Assembly: GCA_029959085.1 (NCBI GenBank)
Contig: JARWIR010000010.1
Location: 18,993,001-19,057,000, forward strand
Direction: 5' to 3'
Source: Nemophila menziesii
Taxonomy: Eukaryota; Streptophyta; Magnoliopsida; Boraginales; Hydrophyllaceae
DNA length: 64,000 nucleotides
The notes below the pieces were generated by a model. It searched no databases and was not told the DNA's origin. It saw nothing but the letters and a program-made list of their open reading frames with translations. Below are positions 1 through 9,949 of the stretch, one piece after another; the stretch's first letter is position 1, and each line of letters begins with the position of its first letter. The position numbers and the translations under genes are program-made.

Positions 1-1584
1 ATTACAATCTTCGTATTGGACAGGAGCCTCTATATTACTAGGTAGTTGTCCTTGTGGCCACTGTTGCAATTGTTTTTCCATCTGAGTTATCTGATTTTCT
101 GACCTTTTGATTGCGGCCTCATAAGTTTGTTGACTTTGGATCTGAAGCGCGGTTAATTTCTCTACAGTTTTCTGAAGTTTATTTGTATCTTCTTGTGGTT
201 GCGCAGGTAAGGCTTTCTGGTTCATGGTGTCATCATAATTGTCTTGAGGAGGTTGTCTCTGAGCATAGTTTCCTTGATTCTGTCCCCCTTGATAATTATT
301 CTGAGGTATAATATTTTAGTTGTTACCTTAGGGACGCGGCTGATATGCGTATGTCGAATTTGCTGCCCCATTAGGATTTGAATACTGAAACCCAGGATGG
401 TTTCTGTTAGGTTGATATCCATTACCATTCGAATTAAAATTTCCTCTGTTGGAAACAAACATCACGGACTCTTGATTATTCTGAAAATTCTCCCATGAAT
501 GATCATTCACACCACAATACTCACATCCATACACTTCTTGTACAGCGTTCACTTCAACCCTTTTACTCGAAAAACCTTCTTTCACGGCTAACGTGAGTTG
601 TCTCAACTGTTGTTCTAAAGTGGTTTGTATTTTGTTCTCTAAGGAGGTGAACTTCTCTTCAATGTTGACATTATTAACTCCCCCTTTAACTGGTGTTCTC
701 ACAATATTCCAACCCACTTCATTGTCGACCATTCTCTCCAAAATAATTCTTGCGTGAACGGGTTGAACTCCTAAAAACGCACCACCACATAATAAATCCA
801 AATCTTTTCGTGATCCACCATCAAGACCGTTATAGAAAATTTTCAATTGTTGTTGATCTGAAAGGCCATGATTGGGGACTCTTCGTAAGCAATTCTGAAA
901 TCTCGACCAACTTCTACCCAACGCTTCATCATATTCTTGTCGGAAATGTGTTAACTCTGGTTGAGCATCTAACCTCATGTTGGACGTATAATACCTATCG
1001 AAAAACGCAGCCTGTAACTGTTCCCAATTAGTAATCTTTCCCGGCTCTTGTGAATCATGCCAATCACTCGCTCTATCTATCAAGAAAAATCTGAATGTAG
1101 CAAAATACATTTGCTCTTTTGTTACTCCTTGAGTGATGTACAAATCGCAGATTTGCATAAATTTTTGTACTGCGCGAATAGGATCTTCTCCGGGCTTGCC
1201 ACGAAAATTTCCAAAATTCTGAAATTGAGCTAACATACCCGAATCTGGACGGAATCTCGGAACATTGATATTAGCTGGGCCAATCCCAAGAGGAGGAGCA
1301 AGTAATGGTTCTTGAGTTGGACCGGTAAGAAACCATGGATCAGCTACTTGGATTTGAACCGGAGGATTAGGAATAATTGGAGGCACTATTGGCTGGCCAT
1401 TCGCGTCTAGCTGAACTCCTGGTTCATTGTTATGAAGATTAAGATGTGCCATTTCGTTCGCTAGTCTTTCTAATTCTTGTGCTTCTTGTTCTTTCATTCT
1501 CTTGTTAGCAAGTCTGACTAATGATTCCGGATTATCAAGGATCGGAAGTAATGTCTCAAGATCCTTAAAGAGTCTCCTTCGCAT
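1..1584 (-). pseudogene. gag: gag polyprotein of element A (interrupted, runs off left edge)
   Basis: ATG at 1584-1582. The frame is open for 418 residues to a TAA at 325-327, and the same frame is recognisable beyond it to position 1, with at least one further stop. Around residues 90-280 is a retrotransposon gag (capsid) domain, with motifs such as ITQGVTKEQMYFA and NWEQLQAAFFDRYY shared with element C. A zinc knuckle follows (CEYCGVNDHSWENF), but its fourth metal ligand, Cys, is Phe, so nucleic-acid binding by the nucleocapsid part may be impaired. Downstream is a Gln/Asn-rich linker (YQPRP). The stop after YQPRP falls where element C reads Gln, consistent with CAA to TAA decay. Gag would form the virus-like particle in the cytoplasm. 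Confidence 0.88.
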
Positions 1585-1689
1585 ACACCAAACCTAAAAA
1601 CCTGAAAAAGATGAACAAACAAAGCGTAAAACTGAAAAATAAAAATGCAACTAACACTAAAGGATAATCACCGGGGTCACACGCTACTG

Positions 1690-1707
1690 TCCCCGGCAGC
1701 GGCGCCA
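1690..1707 (-). other. Primer-binding site of element A (tRNA-Asp type)
   Basis: On the minus strand this reads TGGCGCCGCTGCCGGGGA, complementary to the 3' end of a plant tRNA-Asp, as in Athila-type elements. It lies a few bases after the LTR end (TG...CA) with the spacer AGTTTT, identical in elements B and C. Minus-strand cDNA synthesis would start here. Confidence 0.88.
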
Positions 1708-1713
1708 AAAACT

Positions 1714-3280
1714 TGGTGGTCCTTTGTGTGCTCTAAAATAAATGCAAATAAGCAAAAGAGAACCACAACTGCAAGTGTACAGTTGTCCCAAGTAATATAT
1801 GTGATAATACAGATTCGTTCTCAGGGACGGTTTGGTTGACTCTAATGCTTATCGAATAGTGATTAATTGCAAGTAAAAGCAAGTAAATAATTTTAAGATT
1901 ATTTGTTTTGGTTTTCTATAACTAAGACAATAAATTAAAATACTAAATTAATGCAAATATTAAGCTAGACGCAAGTAAATAAAATAGCTAGACGCAATAA
2001 AGAGATGTAGTACTTGAGTAACGCTAGGATTTGACCAAAATCTATTCATTCCATGTATTGTTTAAGGGACGAATTGGTAAATAATAATGGTCGGGATTCG
2101 ATTATCTCCTTACCCCCGTCAGGGTGGACTAAGGAGCTCTTCTTAGGTGCTACAAACCCCGTCAGGGTGAATATAGTCCACCTTCGAATGATTAATTCCT
2201 AACTACCCAATTGTCCATAGGATTAATTAAGCCTGTCAAGGTCAATAATTCCTATCCTACATTCATTAATTATTTCTGTACCTAAACCCCCCATCAAGGT
2301 GATTAATATGCCACTTTATGAAATAGCTTAGATACTAATTCCTATTATCAATTGATCAGGTCAATAATAGTTGTTAAAGTGAAAATTAATGAAAAATACT
2401 AATTACCCAATTCGAATTAAATATTAAAATCCCAAAAGCAAAAACATAGAATAGAATAAATTGGGGATTAACCCATTATTGCCTTCTCAAGCACTATTTA
2501 AGTTTAGCTAATAATTATTGAAAAGACAAAAACTAAAGACATAATTGGGTTCATAATGTTTTACAGAATAAAATAGAAGAATCTAATTACGGAGTTGAAT
2601 TGGCTGAGAATTGGAGATATAGACAGTCTACAGAGTTCTTGCTTCTTCTCTTCCTTTGCTCTAGCTTCCTCTTTGGTGTCTGACTCTATTCTTTTCTTAA
2701 GCGTATGAATTGGTGTGTAAAAATGAGAGTTCAAAGCTTATTTATAATGTTAAAAACGGATTAGGGCTTTTCTTTAAGAATTAAGTGAATATTAGAAAAG
2801 CCCAAGTCCACTAATTAAGCCCAAATCCCGTAACTGTTGCACCACCTCCACTAAAACAGCTCTAAACGACTCGTTTCAACTCGGATCGACCTCATTCAAG
2901 TTGCTAAAGTTCCTTAACTCAATGGGGCACGTTTTCCCTTCACAAGTCAGAGGCTAAATCCACTCTTAGATGGCTCGGAATCAGCAATCTTTGACAACTT
3001 TCCAGATTTGCAGCTTAAAATAATCAGTTCTTTCGGGATATTTCTTCTTGCTTTGACTTTATTATTGGCTTCCTCTCCTAGCTAGTATTCAAAACCTACA
3101 ACTTTTCACTCAAAACAAACCATATTACGCGAAAAAGTTTAATAAATGAAAAATAGTTGAATTAAAAGAGGAAAATCGATTTATTGCATATTAACACCAA
3201 AAGTCTATCTAAATAGTCAAATAAACACCAAAAATGATGTCTCCCAAGGGCATAAAATTAGAACATTTAGGGAGACATCA
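1714..3280 (-). repeat. 5' LTR of element A (1567 bp)
   Basis: On the minus strand the LTR starts TGATGTCTCC at 3280 and ends in CA at 1714, next to the primer-binding site. A TATA box (TATAAATA, 2746-2739) sits in its middle and would drive the genomic RNA. The first 50 or so bases form an inverted repeat: TGATGTCTCC, then GGGAGACATCA about 25 nt later. Gene-like signals elsewhere in the LTR are absent. It shares internal blocks (for example CCTGACGGGG, and a CACC...GGGG stretch around 2110-2170) with the LTR of element C, so A and C belong to the same subfamily. Confidence 0.85.
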
Positions 3281-4451
3281 AATTTTGATGAGAAATCGAA
3301 TGAGAAAGCATAGATCTTTTCGTTGCGGTCGCTTCGATATAAAGGAGGCAAAATCGGACCAATAACGAAGGAGATACGATCAAAACAAGACAACAACGTT
3401 TTGTCCCTTTTCCTATATTTTAGGAAACGAATTTGATTTGGACTTTGACTCAAATTACTTGCCTTCTACTCCAATATTTTGACCTAGGGTCTTCTAAAAC
3501 CTATAAATACCCCCTCTTGTCATTATAACCACATCCTTGGTCAGCCTTTAAGCCAAGAGGAAGCTTACATTAAGATAAGGGAAGATCAGAAGAAGCTGGA
3601 CAACAAATCATGCCTTCACAATCCTTCAAATTTGTAATTTTTTTCTTTTCTTTCGTTAGTATGAACTAATTCTATTTTATCTTGAGATTAGCATATGGAT
3701 ATGAATCCTAGACTTGTTTTATATCTTTTTTAATTTGGGATATAATCATTTAAATGAAATTACTTTTTTATTCTCTAGTTTTATGTGTTTTGAGTTATTG
3801 TCTGTATTTCTTACAAGGACCTACGTATAGGATTAACATAATAGTTAGATGGTCACAAGGGGTGTTTAATTATTGAAAAACCACATAAACGCCTGGTGTG
3901 CGGTAGTGATCCAGGATGGCTGCCTAACTAGATAGTCATTAGCGTTTGAGATTTAATCACTGATCATTGTGCAGGGTCCCCTTACCCAAGTCCCCTGGTA
4001 ATTGTTAGGTCACTACCTAAGTCCACCCGGAAGGGGGTTAGGAGGAATATAGAATTATGTCTATCGCATATCACAAATTCTCCCTTACATGAATAGAATA
4101 AACAAGGCTAGTGGGGATTACTTTCTAGATCTCTAGCTAAACTCTCATACTATCTTTTTCTCTTTTATTTACCTGTCTTTATTTTATTTAGTTGATTGTT
4201 TAGAGTCTTTAAAAACCCAACAAATATTTGATTAGTCTTTTATTTTCAGCGTATTATTATCCTAACTTCCTTAATTGCACTTTATATTGCATAAGTTCTT
4301 CCTAACTTTCATAGTCTCTGAAAAACGCATCTTACTCGTCATTAAAACTTGTGTACGACCTGTGATACTTGCAGTGAGTACTATGTTTAGGTTAGGGTGA
4401 TTATTTGCGTCTTATCTTATCCTTATTTTATCACGCACTAACCAACACCAA
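3281..4451 (+). repeat. Partial LTR of element E
   Basis: This is the downstream part of an LTR; the upstream part lies on the other side of inserted element A. It has a TATA box (TATAAATA, 3502-3509) in the context CCTATAAATACCCCC, a GAGGAAGCTTAC block shared with LTRs B and D, and ends ACACCA immediately before the primer-binding site. The first bases after the A boundary (GATGAGAAATCGAATG...) have no LTR start signal, which confirms truncation. Confidence 0.78.
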
Positions 4452-4457
4452 GTTTTT

Positions 4458-4475
4458 TGTGCCGTTGCCGGAGAC
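4458..4475 (+). other. Degenerate primer-binding site of element E
   Basis: TTGTGCCGTTGCCGGAGA corresponds to the tRNA-Asp site TGGCGCCGTTGCCGGGGA with three substitutions. It follows the LTR end by the same AGTTT spacer as in elements B and C. Confidence 0.8.
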
Positions 4476-4571
4476 TACAACGTTAGTCCTTGTGCATTAT
4501 TTCGTGCTTTTATTTCAATTAGTTCTATTTTACGCTTTTTGTTTTTAGTTTTGTTATTACAGGTTATGAAG

Positions 4572-5768
4572 ATGGAAAGTCCGAGGAAACTCGATCTTCC
4601 CGTCTCATTCAGAGTGCAACCTAGAGGAATCCGCACTCCAGAAATCCAAGCCGCTAAATTCAGGCCTGATCCAAGCATGATTGAACAATTTTCGAGTTAT
4701 GGCCGATTTAGTGGCGCTGTACAACAGGATCTGGTTCGATATACTCATAAATATATGCATATTTTTTATGCCTACATCATTAAATGTGTTACACAGGAAC
4801 ATATGTACTACGTTATGTTCCAATTCTTTTTAACTGGAAGTGTAAGGGATTGGTATGACTACCAACACCCTGATTCTATTCCAGGCTGGGACAAACTTGA
4901 AGTCAAATTTCTAGATAGATTTTATCCGATTAGTAGACGCTTAAAAGAATGGTAGATTTAGAACAATTTATGCAGGAAGAAGGGGAAAATGTGGTGAAGC
5001 ATGCTTACGTTTTAATGAGAAGAAAGTGAGGTGTTCATTCCATGTCTCCTCGTCTAAATATCAATTAACCATGTTCTATGAAGGACACAACAGCGAGTCC
5101 AAGGTAAAGTAGATAATTTAGGAGATGGAAGTTTTGTGTTATTAGATCCTGAAGTCGCTCATAGTATCATGGAAAGAGTTCTTGATACCGAAAGAAGTTG
5201 GCCATTAGAATCAGAAAAAGAAGAAGATACCTCAGAAGCTCTAAGGATCGAATAATTAAACCAAATACTCAAGGAATTACAAGATCAAGCATGTTTAGAG
5301 AGCAACTCAGTAGCTCAGGTAAAGCTAGTACACACTTTACCTTCATGTCCGGGTTGTGGAGCAAGAAATCATTCGTGGGAGAATTGTATTAATAATCCAA
5401 CTTTGATTTCCATCGTGTTTCATCAAAGAAACCATTACTATAATTGTTACTATCATCCTCAAGGATGTCACGCTAATTATTACGCCCCACTGAATCAGAA
5501 TTTGGTAAAAATCAAGGTAAATATTTTCCAACTCGGTCTCATCATTATTATCAACCACAACCAGTCTGTCAACAAGTGCCGAAAGAGTATTATCATGAAC
5601 CACATTTGTATTCAACACAACAAGCTACACATGAAAAACCTTCAAGTTTTGATCCAAGTCTAGATGAACTTATGGGAATGTTTGAAGAAAACATGAAGAT
5701 ATCTTAGCAAAGATTTCAAGCACAAGCAAAGGTTATTAAAAATCTCGAGAATACTATATCACAGATAG
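4572..5768 (+). pseudogene. gag: gag of element E (frameshifted)
   Basis: The likely start is the ATG at 4572 (MESPRKLDL), matching the start of gag in element B. The first frame stays open to 4955 and covers the gag capsid core: FRPDPSMIEQF, then MFQFFLTGSVRDWYD and FLDRFYPISRRLK. The homology continues in other frames through about 5770 (LEQFMQEEGEN, then a CCHC zinc knuckle near 5350-5390 reading CPGCGARNHSWENC). At least two frame changes and several stops are needed to follow it, so no functional Gag can be made. Confidence 0.85.
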
Positions 5769-6868
5769 CGAGTGCAATACAAAGCAGGCCAAAAGGAACT
5801 TCCGAGTGATACTATAACTCCTCAAGATGATGATTGTCATGCAGTTAAATTAAGAAGTGGAAAACAATTACCTTTGCCTAGAGTGGAAGAAAGAGAACAA
5901 CCAAAAGAACCAACCTTATTCCTAAAAAGGTGGTTGAAGAAACAGTTGAAGATAAAGTCTAAGAGGTAACTGAACCAAAGAGTGTCCCGGAAAAGACACC
6001 AGAAAAGAAGAAAAACACAGTGGTGAACAATAAACGTCCTCCTCCACCATTCCCATCACGCGTCAAAAACAAGAACAATAAAAAAGAATTCAAGAATTTT
6101 CTTGACATGGTGAGCAAATTAGATATCAACATACCGTTTGTAGAATCCCTCAAGAGTATGCCAAAATATCTGAAATTCATGAAGGACATTCTTTCTAACA
6201 AACAAAGTTTAGAAACTGGAGAAATGATTGGATTACGTGAGGAGTGTAGTGCTATATGTCAAAGCAAGTTGCCACCGAATCTACAAGATCCCGGAAGTTT
6301 TACAATTCCCATTGCTATTGGTGAAGGGTGGACCGGCAAAGCATTATATGATCTAGGCACGAGTATCAATCTCATGCCAAAGTATCTAATCGAGAAGCTC
6401 AACATAGGAAAGACAGTACCTACTTCAGTAGTATTACAAATGGCAGATGGCTCCCTCTCCCAACCAGTAGGTAAAATTGAAGATGTTTTAGTTAAAGTTG
6501 GTAGTTTTATATTTCCTTGTGATTTTATTATTTTTTACTACGACTCGGATAAGAATGTCCCCATCATCTTGGGTAGACCATTCTTAGCCACGGGGCGTAC
6601 ACTAATTAATGTTGAGAATGGTGAATTCATCATGAGGGTACAAAATGAACAGGTTCGATTCAATGTGTTTAAGGCTATTAAATATCCAGATACGAAAGAT
6701 GAATGCCTTAAAATAGATGTCATAAGCAAAATCACACAAGAAGTTTTCAATGAAACAAGCTTTGATGACACTTTAACAATAGCCTTGGCACTTGAATCAC
6801 CAGAGATATATGACGATATAGCTGAAGAAGTTGTAGCATTAGATTTAGTAGTATGTAGACCAAGATAA
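5769..6868 (+). pseudogene. gag/protease region of element E
   Basis: Homology to the protease-bearing part of B (residues after PSDTI) begins near 5790 and, after a stop near 5968, is open from 6020 to 6868 (282 residues). A proline-rich linker (RPPPPFPSRV) precedes the retroviral-type aspartic protease. The active-site loop reads DLGTSINLMP, the Athila-type form of D-T/S-G, near residue 112. The flap and second half (VPIILGRPFLATG) follow at about residue 175. The enzyme would cut Gag-Pol in the particle. The open frame is intact for the protease core, but upstream breaks and the missing polymerase make it non-functional. Confidence 0.85.
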
Positions 6869-7262
6869 ATTTGTGAAAAACTTTGAGAATCGTGAGACAT
6901 TGAACCAGTGAAGAAAACAACTATAATTTGTGCTATTGTTCTTGAAGAAAAACTGCTTCCAACCCATATGCGTTATGTGTATTTAGGTATTGACAAAACT
7001 TTGTCTTTTATTATTTCTGCTAACCTTTCAGGTCCTCAAGCAGATAAGCTACTACGTGTGCTTTGCGCTAACAAAGAAGCAATTGGGTGGACTATAGCTG
7101 ATATAAAGGGAATTAGTCCTACCATTTGCAAACATGAGATCATTCTTGAGAAGGGAGGAGGGCTATCTATGGAGGGGGCAAAGAAGAGTAATGCCAACAA
7201 TGAAGGAGGTGGTAAGGAAACAGGTGATCAAATTATTAGATGCGGGTATTATTTTTCCCTTT
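6869..7262 (+). pseudogene. Linker and start of RT region of element E, truncated
   Basis: From 6908 the frame reads the conserved stretch between protease and reverse transcriptase: EEKLLPTHMRYVYLG, LSGPQADKLLRVL, then EAIGWTIADIKGISPTIC. A frameshift follows near 7160; another frame gives RLMP-like and IKLLDAGII sequence. The homology then stops. In element B the next residues begin the RT core, so the deletion removed the entire catalytic polymerase. Confidence 0.8.
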
Positions 7263-8217
7263 GAGAATATTTGGGTTGATAGTATTAAGTGTCCCTTTGA
7301 GAAAATTAAATTGAATTATAAGTCTATTCTTATTTTGGCACATAATCTTGTGGAAGGCATTTTCTAACAATGGAAATGGTTATGATAAAAGTTTAAATAG
7401 ATGGATAATTGAACCAATTAGAATCGATTATATAACCATGATAAATAATGTTAGGGGTAAGCTTTTAAAAGTGTACCCGATTGTTAAAATTAATAGTTTT
7501 AGTGTTTATATAGAAAATTAAATCGAATAACTGCAATATGTGTGTTGTTAGGTGTATTTTAATTTTTTTTTTAAATCTACGTAAAAATGTATGTTTGAAT
7601 CACAAAACCAAAATCCAAATATTAGATTGAACACCCTATTTAATGAAAGACCAACTTAATTTCATGTATACTTTTAAATTTTTTCTTATTTGTGTGATTT
7701 TGTTTTAGGAATTTGGAATATGATTATACATTCATAGTTCGGTTATGAGTAAGAACCACTATCATTCAAAATATCGAATTCAAATGGTTCGATATGCTTT
7801 TGAAAAGTGTAACATTGTTATTTAAACATTAGGTTATAGTATAATAAAGAGATTCTTACCCAACATGATCCATGCCCCACTTATATCCATTATGTCTCTA
7901 TATCATTTTCTTTTCTTTATGCAAATGCAATTTTTCTCTCTATGCAACCACGGATGAACAACAACAATTAAGGTCAAATATCTGTCTACTTATCCAATGG
8001 AGCTCCGACAATAAAGATGGACATTAAAGGCAAGCTTGAGGAGGAGATATTGAAGGTTGTCCGTGAGTTTGCCACTAAGGAAGAGAGCAATCAAATCTTT
8101 TTTGTTTGTGGTCATGGTGTTTTTTAGCTATGGTGGTTTTTAGCTATGGTGTTTTTGAGTTATGATGAAGCCTTCGAGTTTTGGTTCAAGGAAAAACAAG
8201 GCTGGTTAGAGTGATCT
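7263..8217. other. AT-rich interval, no recognisable gene
   Basis: No domain, RNA gene or terminal repeat is recognised. A 36-codon frame at 8017-8127 (MDIKGKLEEEILK...) is too short to support as a gene and is not similar to anything I know. Confidence 0.5.
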
Positions 8218-8720
8218 TGCGTAATACTTAATGATTTTATGTTAATACTAAGTGTTTTTTTTGTAATACTCAATAATTTTATGTAATACTCAGTAATTTT
8301 ATGTTAATACTTAGTGATTTTACGTAATTATCAATGACTTTGTGTAATACTCAATGATATTTTCATCAATACTTAGCAATATTATGTTAATACTCAGTGA
8401 TATTGAGTAATACACGATGATTAGTGTAATACTTAGTGATTTTGCATTAATACTCAGTAATTTTTTGTTAATAATCAATAATTTTGTGCTAATACTCAGT
8501 TGTTTTAAATAATACTCAGTGATTTCAAATAATACTAAGTGATTATCAAATAATACTTAGTCATTTCACATAATACTCATTAAAATCAATGAGTACTCAT
8601 TGAAAATCACTGAGTACATCTCGGTGCCGACGCAAGTGGTGGTCGGTGGTAGAAGTCGGAGCTGAACAATACTAATACTCAATGACTCGATACTCAATGT
8701 CCTGATACCCAGTGACTATG
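8218..8720. repeat. Degenerate 20-21 bp minisatellite
   Basis: About 17-20 imperfect copies of a unit close to TAATACTCAGTGATTTTATG run head to tail from about 8218 to 8580 (spacing about 19-22 bp). From about 8581 the pattern turns partly into the complementary orientation (CAATGAGTACTCATTGAAAA). A few scattered copies (AATACTCAATGAC) follow to 8720. Variation between copies indicates an old array. No open frame of note crosses it. Confidence 0.85.
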
Positions 8721-9559
8721 TGTTCCATTATTTTTTCCACTTGTTTTATTGCTTTTATTTATTCCAGGTTTTTTAGATATTTTAGTTACTTTATTTTTTG
8801 TGGTCTCTTTGAAGAAAAATGTAGCCACATGTTCCCCACAGGGTATAAAATTATCTTCAAATCTTCATATGTCAATCACCCTAAAATAAATGGTTGTGAT
8901 TATGGTTTTTCTTCTTTCACAATTAATCGAACCAATTCTATCCCTAGTAATTGTGTCCTTCACCGAAAAATCAATTTATGTTATGGTTTTAGGAATTCGA
9001 TTCGTCAACTCACTACTCCAATTGAACAGATGGAACTCATCAATCTTAATATCTCTCGTTATGTTGTATTCATATACTGGATCCAACGAGTGTGATGGTT
9101 GTTGGTTTAAATTAGAATGTTAACTTGCTCTTAATTTATTGTAAAATGATATGGTGTTGTTTAGCGATGGAAGGTGTAACAATTGTGTTTAGATTAACAT
9201 ATCAGGCTGCTAAAATCTTATTGAAACATATGTTTTTATTCTTATTAATTTTTTAAAATTATCAATGTTTCAACTTTCTATTCAATATTAGGTAGACAAT
9301 TATTTTTCTCGTGTTGAAAATTAACAATATCAATTACACCAATTTAGAATTCAACATGTTCTTAAAATTAGGAATGAAGTGATAATTTTATACTAAATGT
9401 ATAAGATGGGACATCATTAGGAGAATTGATCAATTATTCTCCTTTTCAATTTATTTGTTCTCTTAAAAAATTGAGATTATTGCCGACATTGATATATTAT
9501 AGCTAAGATTTTGATTTTATTGAACTCGAATCTTAAACCTCTTAAAATAAGAAATACTT
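8721..9559. other. AT-rich interval, no recognisable gene
   Basis: There are open frames of 77-127 codons here (8712-9123), but they are hydrophobic, low in complexity and match no family I recognise. The interval is probably old repeat or spacer DNA. Confidence 0.45.
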
Positions 9560-9569
9560 CTGACTAGTT
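9560..9569. repeat. Target-site duplication of the LINE, left copy
   Basis: CTGACTAGTT here is repeated exactly at 15372-15381 on the other side of the LINE, and lies against the poly(A) end of the element. Confidence 0.85.
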
Positions 9570-9949
9570 TTTTTTGTCGAAATCAGATTTGATTTAAGCA
9601 GTAAACCAAAGTTACAAAAGATAATCAGCCTATACCAAGCTGATCAAAGTCAAGTGCTACTAGTCTATCTAATTGGGAAGGGGGGAAAGCATCTCAAATA
9701 CTAAACAAAGCTCCATTTAGCTTTTGTTTAGCCACCCAATCAGCAACCCTATTGTTTAGTCTCTTAACAAAAGAGATCCTAAGTTTATATAAAGCTTTTA
9801 AAAAAATAATATTCTTAACTAGACCTTTAGTTACACTAGCAATATTACAATTAGTGTTAACTTGATTAATTATACAAAAATTATCATTTTAAATATCTAC
9901 ACTTCTAGTATGCTATTTAGAGGCCATCTGACAAGCTGTTAAAATACCC

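Larger units (their letters stand above)
1..3280 (-). mobile_element. Element A: Athila-like Ty3/gypsy LTR retrotransposon, 5' part
   Basis: The minus-strand order is 5' LTR (3280 down to 1714), primer-binding site (1707-1690), then a gag reading frame running off the left edge. The primer site matches the 3' end of tRNA-Asp as used by Athila-type elements, and gag resembles those of elements B, C and E, most closely C. Only the 5' end is in the window, so pol and the 3' LTR cannot be judged. The right boundary cuts directly into the U3/R region of element E's LTR, so A is the younger insertion; the bases after the boundary (AATTT, 3281-3285) would be its target duplication. The copy is probably inactive because gag has stop codons. 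Confidence 0.9.
3281..7262 (+). mobile_element. Element E: truncated Athila-like Ty3/gypsy element
   Basis: Plus-strand order: partial LTR (3281-4451), PBS, gag, protease and the start of the RT region. It has lost the 5' part of its LTR to the insertion of element A at 3280. Its 3' part stops abruptly near 7260, just after the conserved LLDAGII block at the entry to reverse transcriptase. No RNase H, integrase or 3' LTR follows, so it is a deletion derivative. Gag and protease are closely similar to those of element B. Several frameshifts and stops show that it is old. Confidence 0.87.

Noticed and set aside
1645..1839. Plus-strand frame of 64 codons
   Set aside because: Crosses the primer-binding site and LTR of element A; antisense artefact.
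8712..9123. Open frames of 127 and 77 codons
   Set aside because: Hydrophobic, AT-driven, no recognisable family; two overlapping frames of equal merit.
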